Positions 23,939-32,524 are shown, numbered from the stretch's first letter. The stretch: 42,617 nucleotides of DNA from Ruminococcaceae bacterium UBA1404 (GCA_002305075.1 DBQC01000007.1:241-42857), one strand, 5' to 3'. The notes: generated from the sequence alone by a model not told the origin. Program-made: numbers and translations.

Positions 23939-24831
23939 GGCGTTACCTCCTCGGAGAAGGGGGACGGCACATCGGCCGTGGCCTTGCCCTCAAACTCGGT
24001 AATCACCATCACATCGGTGACATGGCGAATGTCGGCCGCCGGCTCGAGAATGGCATAGAGGGACAGACCGTGCTCCTCAGGGCTGACCTCAAGGATGCTG
24101 CCCACCCGCAGGCCGCTGGGGAAAAAGCCCCCCACGCCGGTGGTCATCACCACATCACCGGGGGTGGCCACCGAGTCTCGGGGTAAGTAAGAGAGCTTGA
24201 GCCAGCCCATTTCGGCCAGCGCCACATCGCCGGTGGTCACGCCGGTCTCGCGAACGGCAATGTCGATGCAGCCCACCTCGAGGGCGGTGTCCAAAATGGT
24301 GGTCACCTTGGCATGACTAAGGCCCACCTCGCTGACAATGCCCACCAATCCGTCGGCCGAAATCACCGGGTCGCGGTAGGAGATGCCCGAGGTGCTGCCC
24401 TTGTCTATGGTAAATCCGTAAAACCGGGCCACGGCCTCCCGGCCCACCACCTTGGCGGGCACCATGGCCATGTGGGCCTGCTGCTCTTTTATTTCGAGAA
24501 ATTCCTTAAGGAATTCGTTTTCCTGCTTAATCACCTGATAGTCCACCAGCTGGTCCTTTAGTTGGCGCACCTCGGCGCTTAGGGACTCGTTCTCGTCGGC
24601 CAGGCGGCCGGCGCTTAAAATGGTGTCAAAAAACCCGCCCACCCCCTGGCTGACAGAGGTGGACAGGCTTTGAATTGGGGAGATGGCAAGCCCCGCCAGC
24701 TTTGATAAAAAGGGCGCAGCGGTGCCATCGGCTGCGGCCCGTAGCATAAAGAAAAACAGCAGGACGAACAGCCCGGTAAGTATTTTAAATCGCGAGCTTT
24801 TTAAAAATTCGTTCACGGTTATCCATCCCAA
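23935..24831 (-). CDS. mreC: Rod shape-determining protein MreC
   Basis: A 298-aa bitopic membrane protein. A short cytoplasmic N-terminus is followed by a transmembrane segment (ILTGLFVLLFFFMLRAA, ~14-30), a coiled-coil (~65-115, DENESLSAEVRQLKDQLVD) and the extracytoplasmic beta-domain with VVGREAVARFYGFTIDKGS and TTGVGGFFPSGLRVG. It starts 3 nt after mreB and scaffolds PBP2 to MreB filaments. Confidence 0.94.
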   Translation of the reverse strand: MGWITVNEFLKSSRFKILTGLFVLLFFFMLRAAADGTAAPFLSKLAGLAISPIQSLSTSVSQGVGGFFDTILSAGRLADENESLSAEVRQLKDQLVDYQVIKQENEFLKEFLEIKEQQAHMAMVPAKVVGREAVARFYGFTIDKGSTSGISYRDPVISADGLVGIVSEVGLSHAKVTTILDTALEVGCIDIAVRETGVTTGDVALAEMGWLKLSYLPRDSVATPGDVVMTTGVGGFFPSGLRVGSILEVSPEEHGLSLYAILEPAADIRHVTDVMVITEFEGKATADVPSPFSEEVTP

Positions 24832-24834
24832 GTC

Positions 24835-25881
24835 TTACCTTTTTATATCATCCTCGTCGGCCAGCACATCCCGCAGGCGGCCAATGTCCTCAAGCACCTT
24901 GCCGGTGCCGATGGCCACACAGTCCAGCGGGTTTTCGGCCACATTGATGGCCATGCCGGTCTCCTGGCAGATCAGCTTGTCCAGCCCGCGCAGCAGTGCA
25001 CCGCCGCCGGTGAGCATAATGCCGTTGTCGATGATGTCGGCCGAAAGCTCGGGCGGGGTTTGTTCCAGCGTAATCTTAATGGCCTCCACCACGGTCATCA
25101 GCGGCTCGCGCAGGGCCTCGCGCACCTCCTCGGCGGTGATGGTGATGTTTTTGGGCAGGCCGTCTATCTGGCTGCGGCCCTTGATATCCATGGACTGCTC
25201 CCCCTCGTCATAGGGGAAGGCCGAGCCGATTTGAATTTTAATCTGCTCGGCGGTGCGCTCGCCGATCAGCAGCGAATATTTGCGCCGCACATAGTGGGTT
25301 ATGGCCGTGTCGAAGGCGTCGCCCCCCACCCGCACGCTGCGGGCGGCCACAATGCCGCCGAGGGAGATAACGGCCACCTCGCTAGTGCCGCCGCCGATGT
25401 CCACCACCATGCTGCCGGTGGCCTCGGCCACGGGCAGACCGGCGCCGATGGCGGCCGCCATGGGCTCCTCGATGATGGAAACCTGCCGGGCACCGCCCTT
25501 GATGGCCGCCGACTTAACCGCCCGGCGCTCCACTTCGGTAACCCCCGAGGGCACGCAAATGATGGTGCGGGGTCGGGCCAGCGGCGAGTTGTTGCAGGCC
25601 TTTTTAATAAAAATTTGCAGCATATTGGCCGCAATGTCAAAGTCGGCAATCACACCGTCCTTAAGCGGGCGCACCGCCACAATGGAGCTGGGGGTGCGGC
25701 CGATAACCTCTTTGGCGTCGTGCCCCACATGGCTCACGGTGTTGCGGCGGGTATCCACCGCCACCACCGAGGGCTCCCGCATAATCACGCCTTTGCCCTT
25801 CATAAAAATAAGGGTGTTGGCCGTGCCAAGGTCGATGCCTATATCTTTTGAAAGTCCGAACATACTTAATAAATTTGCCAT
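24835..25881 (-). CDS. mreB: Rod shape-determining protein MreB
   Basis: A 348-aa bacterial actin that directs cell-wall elongation. Actin-fold signatures are clear: phosphate 1 loop GIDLGTANTLIF, connect and phosphate 2 MVVDIGGGTSEVAV, and adenosine loop IMLTGGGALLRG. The hydrophobic surface residues of the N-terminus (MANLLSMFGLSKD) fit membrane attachment. AAGGA lies 8 nt before the ATG. It heads the mreBCD-mrdA cluster, with its own promoter candidate. Confidence 0.97.
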   Translation of the reverse strand: MANLLSMFGLSKDIGIDLGTANTLIFMKGKGVIMREPSVVAVDTRRNTVSHVGHDAKEVIGRTPSSIVAVRPLKDGVIADFDIAANMLQIFIKKACNNSPLARPRTIICVPSGVTEVERRAVKSAAIKGGARQVSIIEEPMAAAIGAGLPVAEATGSMVVDIGGGTSEVAVISLGGIVAARSVRVGGDAFDTAITHYVRRKYSLLIGERTAEQIKIQIGSAFPYDEGEQSMDIKGRSQIDGLPKNITITAEEVREALREPLMTVVEAIKITLEQTPPELSADIIDNGIMLTGGGALLRGLDKLICQETGMAINVAENPLDCVAIGTGKVLEDIGRLRDVLADEDDIKR

Positions 25882-25934
25882 CCGTAGCGTCCTTCCGCTT
25901 GAGTATTATTCCTAAGTGTGGCTTTAACGCTCTC

Positions 25935-25963
25935 ATTATAGCGTCTGACCCCTGTGGGTGCAA
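25935..25963 (-). promoter_or_regulatory. Promoter candidate of mreBCD-mrdA
   Basis: On the minus strand TTGCAC (25958-25963), 17 nt and a perfect TATAAT (25935-25940), 53 nt upstream of the mreB ATG. The -35 is only half matched. Confidence 0.6.
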
Positions 25964-26002
25964 GCGCCCAAGGGGCTTTGGGCAAAAATTGGTGACGGGC
26001 TG

Positions 26003-26578
26003 TTAGAGTAACCCCTGCGCCTTAAGGTGGGCATAAAGCCGGGGCACCGGCAGCCCCACCACATTGAAATAACAGCCGTCTATGCGGGGCACATAGCGGC
26101 CAAAGGGCCCCTGAATGCCATAGCCTCCGGCCTTGTCAAAGGGCTCACCGGTGGCGATATAGTCCTGTATCTCCTGCGGGTCAAGAGAGCTGACCCAAAC
26201 TTGGGTGGCCTCCACAAAGCTTGAGGAGTGACCGGGGGCAAAAACACCCACCCCGGTGTAGACCTGGTGGTTGCGCTCGCTGAGCAGCTCCAACATGCCG
26301 GCGGCCTCGGCGGCATCCTTTGGCTTGCCTAAAAGGTAGCCCTCCACGGCCACCACCGTGTCGGCCCCGATTACAAGAGCATCTCCCCCCACTTGGTCAA
26401 ACACGGCCTTGGCCTTTTTAACCGCCAGCCGCAGCACCGCTTGGTCGGGGGGCGTTTTTGGGGGAATGGCCTCGTCAATTTGGGCGGGCATAATCTCGCA
26501 GCCGGGAAAAATGTGGGCAATCAGCTCGGCCCGCCTAGGCGATGCCGAGGCTAAAATAGTGCGTTCTATCTTGTCCAT
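26003..26578 (-). CDS. maf: Maf-family nucleotide pyrophosphatase
   Basis: A 191-aa house-cleaning nucleoside triphosphate pyrophosphatase. Family motifs are ILASASPRRAELI at the N-terminus, the catalytic region VIGADTVVAVEGYLLGKPKD, and GGYGIQGPFGRYVPRIDG near the C-terminus. Relatives hydrolyse dTTP/UTP or modified pyrimidine nucleotides. It lies between dut and mreB, the common Firmicute arrangement next to the mre genes. Confidence 0.94.
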   Translation of the reverse strand: MDKIERTILASASPRRAELIAHIFPGCEIMPAQIDEAIPPKTPPDQAVLRLAVKKAKAVFDQVGGDALVIGADTVVAVEGYLLGKPKDAAEAAGMLELLSERNHQVYTGVGVFAPGHSSSFVEATQVWVSSLDPQEIQDYIATGEPFDKAGGYGIQGPFGRYVPRIDGCYFNVVGLPVPRLYAHLKAQGLL

Positions 26579-26608
26579 GGCAGGTAGCCTCGTTCTTTCT
26601 TATTGATG

Positions 26609-27058
26609 TCAACAGCCCTCGGTCAAAGCTCCGGTAGAGCCAAAGCCTCCGTCGCCCCGGGCCGTGTCCGAAAGGGACTGAACCTCGGCCACCGGCGGCG
26701 TGAACACGGGCATGAGCAGTATCTGGGCAATGCGCTCGCCGGGCTGGATGGTGTAGGGCTCCCGGCCGTGGTTTATGAGTCCCACGGTCACCTCGCCCCG
26801 GTAGTCGCTGTCCACCACACCTACGGCGTTGGCCGGCGCAATACCCTGCTTGATGCCGAGGCCGCTGCGGCCGAATATGAGCGCCACCGTGCCCGGCGGA
26901 ATTTCTATGGCAATGCCGGTGGGGATTTTTACAATCTCGCCCGGGGTTAGTGTAACTCGCCCGGAAAGGCAGGCGGACAAATCGTAGCCCGCGCTGCCCG
27001 GTGTGCTGCGCACAGGCAGTCTGGCATCGGGGCGCAGGCGCTTTACTTTAAATTCCAT
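26609..27058 (-). CDS. dut: Deoxyuridine 5'-triphosphate nucleotidohydrolase
   Basis: A 149-aa trimeric dUTPase that converts dUTP to dUMP and pyrophosphate. Motifs in order: AGYDLSA (1), FGRSGLGIKQG (2), GVVDSDYRGEV (3), RIAQILLMP (4) and the C-terminal ARGDGGFGSTG (5). I chose ATG 27058 (AGGAG 7 nt upstream); a longer reading to 27073 overlaps zapA without a site. Adjacent to maf, another nucleotide-sanitising enzyme. Confidence 0.96.
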   Translation of the reverse strand: MEFKVKRLRPDARLPVRSTPGSAGYDLSACLSGRVTLTPGEIVKIPTGIAIEIPPGTVALIFGRSGLGIKQGIAPANAVGVVDSDYRGEVTVGLINHGREPYTIQPGERIAQILLMPVFTPPVAEVQSLSDTARGDGGFGSTGALTEGC

Positions 27059-27069
27059 GGCAAGGCTCC

Positions 27070-27414
27070 TCAAGGCCGGGCAGCGTCGCCCTGTACAGCC
27101 AGAGCCCGACGCAGCCGCTCGATCTCCCGACGAGCCTCGTCGAGCTCGATGCGGGTGCGGGCGGCATCTTCGAGATATTCGGCAATCTGGCTGCGCAGAT
27201 GGTCGCAGGTGCGATTGCTCTTTTTATAGGCGTCGGCGTAGTTGACCGCCACAAGCGCCAAAGCGTCGCTTAAAGAAACCCGGCTCTGGCTGTTTATAAG
27301 CGCCGACACCTGCTCGTCGAGCAAGGTGGCGATTTCCCGCACATAGTCTGGGCTTTCGCCGGTTGTAATATGAAGGGTTATGCCACAAATCTGAATCTTT
27401 ACCCGATTGGACAC
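27070..27414 (-). CDS. zapA: Cell division protein ZapA
   Basis: A 114-aa FtsZ-ring-associated protein. The N-terminal domain (RVKIQICGITLHITTGESPDY, then VREIATLLDEQ) is followed by SLSDALALVAVNYADAY and a C-terminal coiled coil rich in Arg/Glu (DEARREIERLRRAL). The start is a GTG at 27414 with GGAGG 7 nt upstream; the upstream in-frame extension does not resemble ZapA. It is the first gene of the long minus-strand series, followed by dut after 11 nt. Confidence 0.87.
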   Translation of the reverse strand: MSNRVKIQICGITLHITTGESPDYVREIATLLDEQVSALINSQSRVSLSDALALVAVNYADAYKKSNRTCDHLRSQIAEYLEDAARTRIELDEARREIERLRRALAVQGDAARP

Positions 27415-27436
27415 GCCACTTCCTCCATTCACCGCA

Positions 27437-27455
27437 GGGCTCCCAAAAGGAGCCC
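27437..27455 (-). promoter_or_regulatory. Hairpin in the zapA leader
   Basis: A perfect 7-bp inverted repeat GGGCTCC / GGAGCCC around CAAAA lies about 20 nt upstream of the zapA start, between the promoter candidate and the Shine-Dalgarno site. Function unknown; it has no T-run. Confidence 0.45.
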
Positions 27456-27470
27456 GGTACTTTATAATAT

Positions 27471-27499
27471 AGTATAAAGGATTTTTGCCCGATAGGAAA
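27471..27499 (-). promoter_or_regulatory. Promoter candidate of zapA-dut-maf
   Basis: On the minus strand TTTCCT (27494-27499), 17 nt and TATACT (27471-27476). The -10 is good and the -35 weak. Confidence 0.45.
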
Positions 27500-27568
27500 G
27501 AGGGCACACACTTTTTTAACAATTTAGGCTAAGCGAGAACAAAAAACCCCCATTATGGGCACAATTCC

Positions 27569-27597
27569 TTGTATCACGGACCATGCTGCGGTATACT
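27569..27597 (+). promoter_or_regulatory. Promoter of the HAD-CPBP pair
   Basis: TTGTAT (27569-27574), a 17-nt spacer and TATACT (27592-27597) lie 50 nt upstream of the TTG start at 27647. Confidence 0.7.
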
Positions 27598-27646
27598 AAA
27601 ATCTAAAAGGCCCGGTTGTGAGGCCCTGAGCAGGGGGAAAGACTAC

Positions 27647-28294
27647 TTGAAGCTAGCGATTTTTGATCTGGATGGCACGCTTTTTGACTCTATGGGTGTA
27701 TGGATGGGCACCGCCTACGACGATATGAAGGCCAGGGGGGTGCAGGTATCCGACGCTCTGCAGGACAGGCTGGTAGGGGTGTCCTCCCCCGAGGCGGCGG
27801 CGGTGCTGTGCGAGGCCTTTCCCGAGCTGGGTCTAACGGCCGAGATGCTTATAGAGGCTTGGCGCACCACCATCAAGCGCCGCTACCGGGAGGACATCGA
27901 TTTTAAGCCGGGTGCCCAAAACTACCTGCGCCAGTTGCGCTCCGAGGGCGTGATCATCTGTGTGGCCACCCTGACCCCCCGGGATTATTTTACCCCGGCT
28001 TTTGAGCGCACCGGCCTTATGGAGCTTATCGACTTTTCCATCAATGCCGCCGAGGCCGGGCGGGACAAGCGTTTTCCCGACATCTACCTGCGCTGCGCCG
28101 AGCGCTTTGGCCTTAACCCGGCCCAATGCCGGGTCTACGAGGATTCGCCCTTAGCCGCCGCCACCGCCAAGGCCGCCGGCTTTGAGGTGTGGGGCGTGGC
28201 CGACCCCTATTCGGCCAGCCAGGAGGCCAAGCTGAGAGAAAACTCGGACTTTTTTGTGACCGATTGGCGCACACTGCTTAAAGCCACCGTTTAA
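27647..28294 (+). CDS. HAD-superfamily hydrolase (phosphoglucomutase/phosphatase type)
   Basis: A 215-aa HAD hydrolase with a helical cap. Motif I is IFDLDGTLFDSMG (nucleophile Asp and general acid Asp), motif II lies in IICVATLTPRDYF, and motif IV is VYEDSPLAAATAKAAGF. I chose the TTG start at 27647 because AGGGGG lies 9 nt upstream and the family begins directly with this strand; an upstream extension has no similarity. Substrate unknown, probably a small phosphosugar or nucleotide. 21 nt separate it from the CPBP gene. Confidence 0.88.
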   Translation: MKLAIFDLDGTLFDSMGVWMGTAYDDMKARGVQVSDALQDRLVGVSSPEAAAVLCEAFPELGLTAEMLIEAWRTTIKRRYREDIDFKPGAQNYLRQLRSEGVIICVATLTPRDYFTPAFERTGLMELIDFSINAAEAGRDKRFPDIYLRCAERFGLNPAQCRVYEDSPLAAATAKAAGFEVWGVADPYSASQEAKLRENSDFFVTDWRTLLKATV

Positions 28295-28315
28295 CCCTGT
28301 CTAAAGGAGGCCACC

Positions 28316-29224
28316 TTGAAAAAGCAACTGCTCATATTTTTAACGCTCACCTTTGGCCTCAGTTGGGGCCTGGCTTTCTGGCTGATGAGTCAGGGAGGTC
28401 TGTCCAGCCCCTATGGTCTTTATGCTTTGATTGGTATGATGATGCTGCCCGCCCTAAGCTCGCTGCTCACTCGGCTGCTTACCGGGCAGGGCTTTAGGTC
28501 CATGTATCTAAGCGTATCCCTGCGCAGAGGAGACTGGAAGTGGTATCTGGCGGCATGGCTGGGCATTCCGCTGCTTATTTGGGCCGGGGCAGCCCTCTAC
28601 TTTGCCCTCTTCCCCGGCGACCTGGATTTGCGCATGGGCTACTTTCGCCAGCTTTTGGGCGAGGCGGCGCAGCACCTCACCGACGGGCAGCTCATGGGCA
28701 GCGCTTTGATTCAGCTGCTGATGGGGGTGCTCACCGCTCCGGTGCTCAACCTGCTGCCCTGCCTCGGCGAGGAGCTGGGCTGGCGGGGCTATCTGCTGCC
28801 CCGGCTGTGCTCCCTTGTGGGCGAGGGTCCGGCTTCGGTGCTCACCGGGCTTATTTGGGGGTTGTGGCACGCGCCAGTGATTATGATGGGCCACAACTAC
28901 GGCCTTGACTACCCCGGCTTTCCCTGGGCGGGGGTGGGCGCCATGGTGCTGTTCTGCCTGTTTGTAGGCGGAATATTAAACCGCCTCACGGTGCTGGCCG
29001 GGTCCTGCTGGCCGGCGGTCATCGGTCATGCGGCTCTCAACGGTCTTGCCCAGTCTGGCCTGATGCTGCTTAAAGCCGGCGTTACCATAAACCCCTTTAT
29101 CGGCCCGCTGCCCATGGGGATTATTGGGGGCATGGGCCTGCTTGTGGCGGGGGCTGCCTGTCTGTTTCAGTCTTTTGCCCGGCCGGCCTACCAAATCCGC
29201 CGAGACATTTTTATCCGCTATTAA
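28316..29224 (+). CDS. CPBP-family intramembrane metalloprotease (CAAX/Abi type)
   Basis: A 302-aa polytopic membrane protein with about eight hydrophobic segments. The CPBP/Abi motifs are present: motif 1 GEELGWRGYLLPRL (catalytic Glu pair and Arg), motif 2 IWGLWHAPV (His), and a third His in IGHAALNG. The start is TTG at 28316 after AAAGGAGG. Some relatives process small peptides or confer bacteriocin immunity; no bacteriocin gene is adjacent, so the role is open. Confidence 0.87.
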   Translation: MKKQLLIFLTLTFGLSWGLAFWLMSQGGLSSPYGLYALIGMMMLPALSSLLTRLLTGQGFRSMYLSVSLRRGDWKWYLAAWLGIPLLIWAGAALYFALFPGDLDLRMGYFRQLLGEAAQHLTDGQLMGSALIQLLMGVLTAPVLNLLPCLGEELGWRGYLLPRLCSLVGEGPASVLTGLIWGLWHAPVIMMGHNYGLDYPGFPWAGVGAMVLFCLFVGGILNRLTVLAGSCWPAVIGHAALNGLAQSGLMLLKAGVTINPFIGPLPMGIIGGMGLLVAGAACLFQSFARPAYQIRRDIFIRY

Positions 29225-29236
29225 GATGCACAGCTT

Positions 29237-29274
29237 AAGGCCGCCCATGGGAAGTTCCCGGGGCGGCCTTTTTT
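29237..29274 (+). terminator. Intrinsic terminator after the CPBP gene
   Basis: AAGGCCGCCC...GGGCGGCCTT with inner GGGAA/TTCCC pairing is followed by TTTTGG. It lies between convergent genes. Confidence 0.85.
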
Positions 29275-29283
29275 GGTTGTTTG

Positions 29284-29718
29284 CTATTCGTAGTGGCCTT
29301 CGGCGGCCTCGGCAATCTGCTGGGTGGCGTGTACCGTGCCGGGCGGATGCTCGGGGGGCGCATAAAGCGAGGTGAGTTTGAGAGGGCAGTCGCTGGTGTT
29401 AAGTATGTTGTGCCACACACCGGCGGGCACCAGGATGGCTTCGCCCTCGCCGATGCGGTGCTTTTTAAGCTGCCGAGGGTCGGTGCCCACAAGCGCTATG
29501 CCCCGGCCCTTTTCTATGCGTATGTACTGGTCTACATGGTGCACCTCCAGCCCGATATCGTCCCCCGCCGGGATGCACATCAAGGTGAGCTGCATATGGC
29601 AGCCGGTCCACAGCGTGCGCCTAAAGCAGCCGTTCTGCCGGGCCTGTCTGGCTATGTCTGCAAGATAGGGCCCGGGGCCGTGGTCGGCCAGATTGGGCCT
29701 AAAAAGTTTGCGCTTCAT
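29284..29718 (-). CDS. Cupin-domain protein
   Basis: A 144-aa single-cupin protein. The metal-binding motif 1 region is GLEVHHVDQYIRIEKGRG (two His and a Glu-like position) and motif 2 is VPAGVWHNILNT (His). These resemble the small cupins annotated near mannose-6-phosphate isomerase. GGAG lies about 10 nt upstream of the ATG. Substrate unknown. Confidence 0.85.
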   Translation of the reverse strand: MKRKLFRPNLADHGPGPYLADIARQARQNGCFRRTLWTGCHMQLTLMCIPAGDDIGLEVHHVDQYIRIEKGRGIALVGTDPRQLKKHRIGEGEAILVPAGVWHNILNTSDCPLKLTSLYAPPEHPPGTVHATQQIAEAAEGHYE

Positions 29719-29789
29719 TGGTCATCGCTCCATTTCAAACTATGTTACTACAAAATATGAAAAAAAGCCCCGGAGGGTGCATCGGCCCA

Positions 29790-29824
29790 TAAAAAGACCG
29801 CCCGCGCCAAAAAAGCGCAGGCGG
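29790..29824 (-). terminator. Intrinsic terminator of the flavin reductase gene
   Basis: On the minus strand ACCGCCTGCGC, TTTTTT, GGCGCGGGCGGT is followed by CTTTTTAT. Confidence 0.85.
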
Positions 29825-29843
29825 TATTGTTTTTGTATCGAGC

Positions 29844-30365
29844 TTATTTGAGGATATAGGCGGCCACCACCTCGCCGTAATAGGCGGTGTGGTGGTCCCG
29901 GCCGATGTCGGGCAGCGGGGGGTAGTGGCTGTCCCGATAGGTCTGGGCTAAGGCGTCTAAATCCTGAGGCTGCTTATAAATTACCCGGCACTCGAGGGTG
30001 AGCGGCAACTCTTTGATGCCCGGCACCGAAATAACTTTGGAGTCTGTGAGGGTGAGGCCCAAAGCGGCCACCTTATCCACATCCCGGCCCGACTGGCTGC
30101 CGCACAGACGCAAAATCTCGGCCACATCGCCGCCTTGGGGAATGTTTACGGTAAACTCGCCATTTTGGTCGAGCAGGCTCTTGGTAAAGCGGCTCTCTCG
30201 CACAAAGGTGGTGAAGATGGGCCGGTTCCACTGAATGCCCAGCGTGCCCCAAGAGATGGTCATGGGGTTTGTCCGCTCTCCGGCTTTGGCGGTGATGAGC
30301 ACGCCCTTTTGAAGGGCTTTGGTAATCTCGCTGGCGTAATCGAACAAAACAATGTCTTGCTTCAT
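29844..30365 (-). CDS. Flavin reductase-like FMN-binding protein
   Basis: A 173-aa split-barrel flavin-binding protein of the flavin reductase family. The FMN-contacting stretch is NPMTISWGTLGIQWNRPIF, followed by VRESRFTKSLLD and a C-terminal HHTAYYGEVVAAYI. It probably uses NAD(P)H to reduce flavin or a small substrate. Alone on its strand with its own terminator. Confidence 0.87.
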   Translation of the reverse strand: MKQDIVLFDYASEITKALQKGVLITAKAGERTNPMTISWGTLGIQWNRPIFTTFVRESRFTKSLLDQNGEFTVNIPQGGDVAEILRLCGSQSGRDVDKVAALGLTLTDSKVISVPGIKELPLTLECRVIYKQPQDLDALAQTYRDSHYPPLPDIGRDHHTAYYGEVVAAYILK

Positions 30366-30464
30366 ATGTGCGCCTCCTTAAGATGGGTTAGCCTCTATAT
30401 ATGTGCATATGCGTGGCTTAACATTAGTATACGCATAAAAGCGCAATTGGCAAGACGACAGATG

Positions 30465-30992
30465 TCAGAAGCGGCGGGCCGCCGACGCCTCGGTGCGAAC
30501 AAAGGCGTCAAGCTGCCGCTGATTGCGTATCTCCACCACCTTGTGGGGATAGGCGTCTATAATGGCCCGAAAACGGACGCGCGCATTGCGGGTGCGGCCC
30601 TTATAGAGAACCCAGAGCACAAAGTCTATATCCAGCTTCTCGCAGCAACCCTCGGCCATAGAGCTCCGCACGCTGCCGCGAAAGCGCCAATACCGCCTGA
30701 ACACCCGAATAAGACAGGGCAGGCGGGCAAAGTTAAGAAAAATAATGCGGTCGGCCTGCAAAAGGCGCTCGGCCTGCAAAAAATCGGCGTAGTTGCCGTC
30801 GATAACCCAGCCGCCCTCTCGAGCCATAAAGTCGGCCACCAGTGCGCAGGCCTCGTCCCGGGGGCGCTCCTCCCAGCCGGGCAAAAACTGAACGGTGTCC
30901 AAATGCAGAACCGGCAGTCCCCAAAGCTGCCCAAGGCGGCTGGCCAGTGTGGATTTCCCTGCGCCGCTGTAGCCAATTACGGCGATTTTCAC
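30465..30992 (-). CDS. P-loop adenylate-kinase-like protein (FlaR/topology-modulation type)
   Basis: A 175-aa small P-loop NTPase: Walker A VIGYSGAGKST at the N-terminus, LHLDTVQFLPGW as the NMP-binding-like segment, and a C-terminal basic region with RNQRQLDAFV. It matches the family often annotated as DNA topology modulation or adenylate kinase-like. The GTG start at 30992 has GGAGGAG 7 nt upstream; the in-frame region above it runs into a terminator. Function unproven. Confidence 0.8.
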   Translation of the reverse strand: MKIAVIGYSGAGKSTLASRLGQLWGLPVLHLDTVQFLPGWEERPRDEACALVADFMAREGGWVIDGNYADFLQAERLLQADRIIFLNFARLPCLIRVFRRYWRFRGSVRSSMAEGCCEKLDIDFVLWVLYKGRTRNARVRFRAIIDAYPHKVVEIRNQRQLDAFVRTEASAARRF

Positions 30993-31034
30993 AGGTGGGC
31001 TCCTCCTCTCGCAAAATAAAAACGGCGCCAGTGT

Positions 31035-31091
31035 AAAAAACAATCCGCACCCAAACTGCTTGGGTGCGAAAAAAGCCGCGCCCGGGGGCGC
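31035..31091 (-). terminator. Tandem terminators after the flavodoxin-fold gene
   Basis: Reading the minus strand, GCGCCC/GGGCGC (31078-31091) is followed by a T-run, then CGCACCCAA/TTGGGTGCG (31046-31068) with a second T-run at 31035-31040. They separate the oxidoreductase gene from the P-loop gene. Confidence 0.78.
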
Positions 31092-31178
31092 TCTTTACAG
31101 CTGAAAAGCTTGATGAGCCATCGGGCAAAAGGGAAGGCAACACCGAACCACCGTGCAATTGCAGGCGGGCACTGCCCG

Positions 31179-31874
31179 CTATTTTTTGAGCCACCCGTTA
31201 TCGATCCAGTGCTGGTTGTCGGCGGAGGGCGTTTTCTCGTTTTTTAAAGTTATTTTATGGAGCGCTTTGCACATGGCAAACAAAGCTCTGGTTTTAAGGC
31301 TCATGCCCACCGCTTTTGGCTGTGTATACCGTGCAGCCAGCCTTTGGGCCTTGTCTTGGATAGATTGGCGCCGTTTTTGTGAGAGCTCATCCCAAATCAC
31401 GCCCTCCATCAGCCCAAATCCAAGCTTTTTTATATGGGATACGCCCATCCACGCAAGGCTTGTGGCCACATCCCTCTGTGCGGCGCCGTTGGGCGCACCA
31501 ACACTCTGGGTAAGAATTACGGCGCGCTTATGAAACATGCGCTTATCCGGCCGGTGGACCATCCAATGGCAGCCAAAATGGTCAAGAAGGGCCTTTACCT
31601 GCCCGGGGGCCCCCAGCACATAAACCGGGTACACAAATACAAGCAAATCCGCCTCGAGCATGGCATTCCAAATGGGCATGGTATACGCCGCATGAGGACA
31701 AAACTGCTCGCTTTTAATAAAACAGGTTTTGCAGCCACAGCAAAAATGCGGGAAGTCTTTGGGCAAAATGAACTCCGTTATGGTGTGTTGTGCACGCAGG
31801 GGCTCTAAAAAGAACTCCTTGATGTGATGGGTGCAACCCCTGACCCCAGTGCCCTGAATAACAACAATCTGCAT
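31179..31874 (-). CDS. Flavodoxin-fold NAD(P)H-dependent oxidoreductase
   Basis: A 231-aa flavodoxin-like protein. The N-terminal FMN-phosphate loop reads VVIQGTGVRGCTHH, a CCGCKTCF cysteine motif follows (~42-49), and VYPVYVLGAPGQVKALLDHF is the conserved FMN-binding stretch of iron-sulfur flavoprotein relatives. The C-terminal ~80 residues are unrecognised. The ATG at 31874 has a GGGGAAAGGG site. Confidence 0.83.
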   Translation of the reverse strand: MQIVVIQGTGVRGCTHHIKEFFLEPLRAQHTITEFILPKDFPHFCCGCKTCFIKSEQFCPHAAYTMPIWNAMLEADLLVFVYPVYVLGAPGQVKALLDHFGCHWMVHRPDKRMFHKRAVILTQSVGAPNGAAQRDVATSLAWMGVSHIKKLGFGLMEGVIWDELSQKRRQSIQDKAQRLAARYTQPKAVGMSLKTRALFAMCKALHKITLKNEKTPSADNQHWIDNGWLKK

Positions 31875-31990
31875 AGCCCTTTCCCCTTTGGCTGTCGATG
31901 CCACACAGGCAAATTACCGAATGGCTTTTAAAGCAATCACGCTAAACCTTACGCACCCGGCCCCGGGTGGGGGCGCCCAGCCGCGGGCGC

Positions 31991-32038
31991 AAAACAAAAA
32001 ATGACGCTGAACCCATGCGCGAACTGGGTCCAGCGTCA
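31991..32038 (-). terminator. Terminator of tRNA-Arg(CCG)
   Basis: On the minus strand GACGCTG-GACCCA...TGGGTTCAGCGTC (32003-32038) is followed by ATTTTTTGTTTT. Confidence 0.9.
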
Positions 32039-32044
32039 CGCTGG

Positions 32045-32121
32045 TGGTATGCCCGACAGGATTCGAACCTGCGACCTTTGGAGTCGGAGTCCAACGCGCT
32101 ATCCAGCTGCGCCACGGGCAC
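32045..32121 (-). tRNA. tRNA-Arg (anticodon CCG)
   Basis: A 77-nt cloverleaf with encoded CCA. The acceptor stem is GTGCCCG/CGGGCAT (one G-T pair), the D stem GCGC/GCGC, the anticodon stem TTGGA/TCCAA with loop CTCCGAC, and the T arm GCAGG-TTCGAAT-CCTGT. The anticodon CCG reads CGG arginine codons. A terminator follows 6 nt after the CCA end. Confidence 0.96.
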
Positions 32122-32203
32122 ACATCTGCCCCGAAATGGGGCAAAAGCTATCTTATCACAGCGACCGCTAAAAAGCAACCCCGGCGGCGCAAATTCTGCT
32201 GGG

Positions 32204-32524
32204 TTAGGCAGTTACATCAGCCTGCTCCTCGGCGGGCAGCACCTTGGGGCTGTTGTTGATAAAGTTAAAATTCCAGATGGCGTAGATGGGCCGGGGCATG
32301 GGGGCCTGCTCGGTGTCGGTACGGCTTAGGCGCAGCGGGCGAAACACCGAAACAAGGCGGGCCACAATGCCTATGGCCATAAACAGCGTCCATACAATTA
32401 AAGCCACCTTGGCAAGGCCCCAAACCCGGGTGGGTATGCGGGCCACGGCCTGCAGGTCGGCCAGACCGGGCATGGAACCGCGCACCTTGCCGGAGCGGGA
32501 CGCCTCGTTAAACTGCTTAAACAT
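32204..32524 (-). CDS. Small single-pass membrane protein of unknown function
   Basis: A 106-aa protein with one hydrophobic segment (~36-60, VWGLAKVALIVWTLFMAIGIVA-like but not written in full here). The soluble N-terminus is basic and helical and the C-terminal ~45 residues are Pro/Asn-rich. AAGGAGG lies 7 nt before the ATG at 32524, which supports this start. I recognise no family. It is divergent from the LCP-like gene. Confidence 0.6.
   Translation of the reverse strand: MFKQFNEASRSGKVRGSMPGLADLQAVARIPTRVWGLAKVALIVWTLFMAIGIVARLVSVFRPLRLSRTDTEQAPMPRPIYAIWNFNFINNSPKVLPAEEQADVTA

Noticed and set aside
31163..31186. Hairpin GCGGGCACTGCCCGC followed by TATTTTTT on the plus strand
   Set aside because: No plus-strand gene lies upstream; it overlaps the end of a minus-strand gene, so a terminator role is unsupported.
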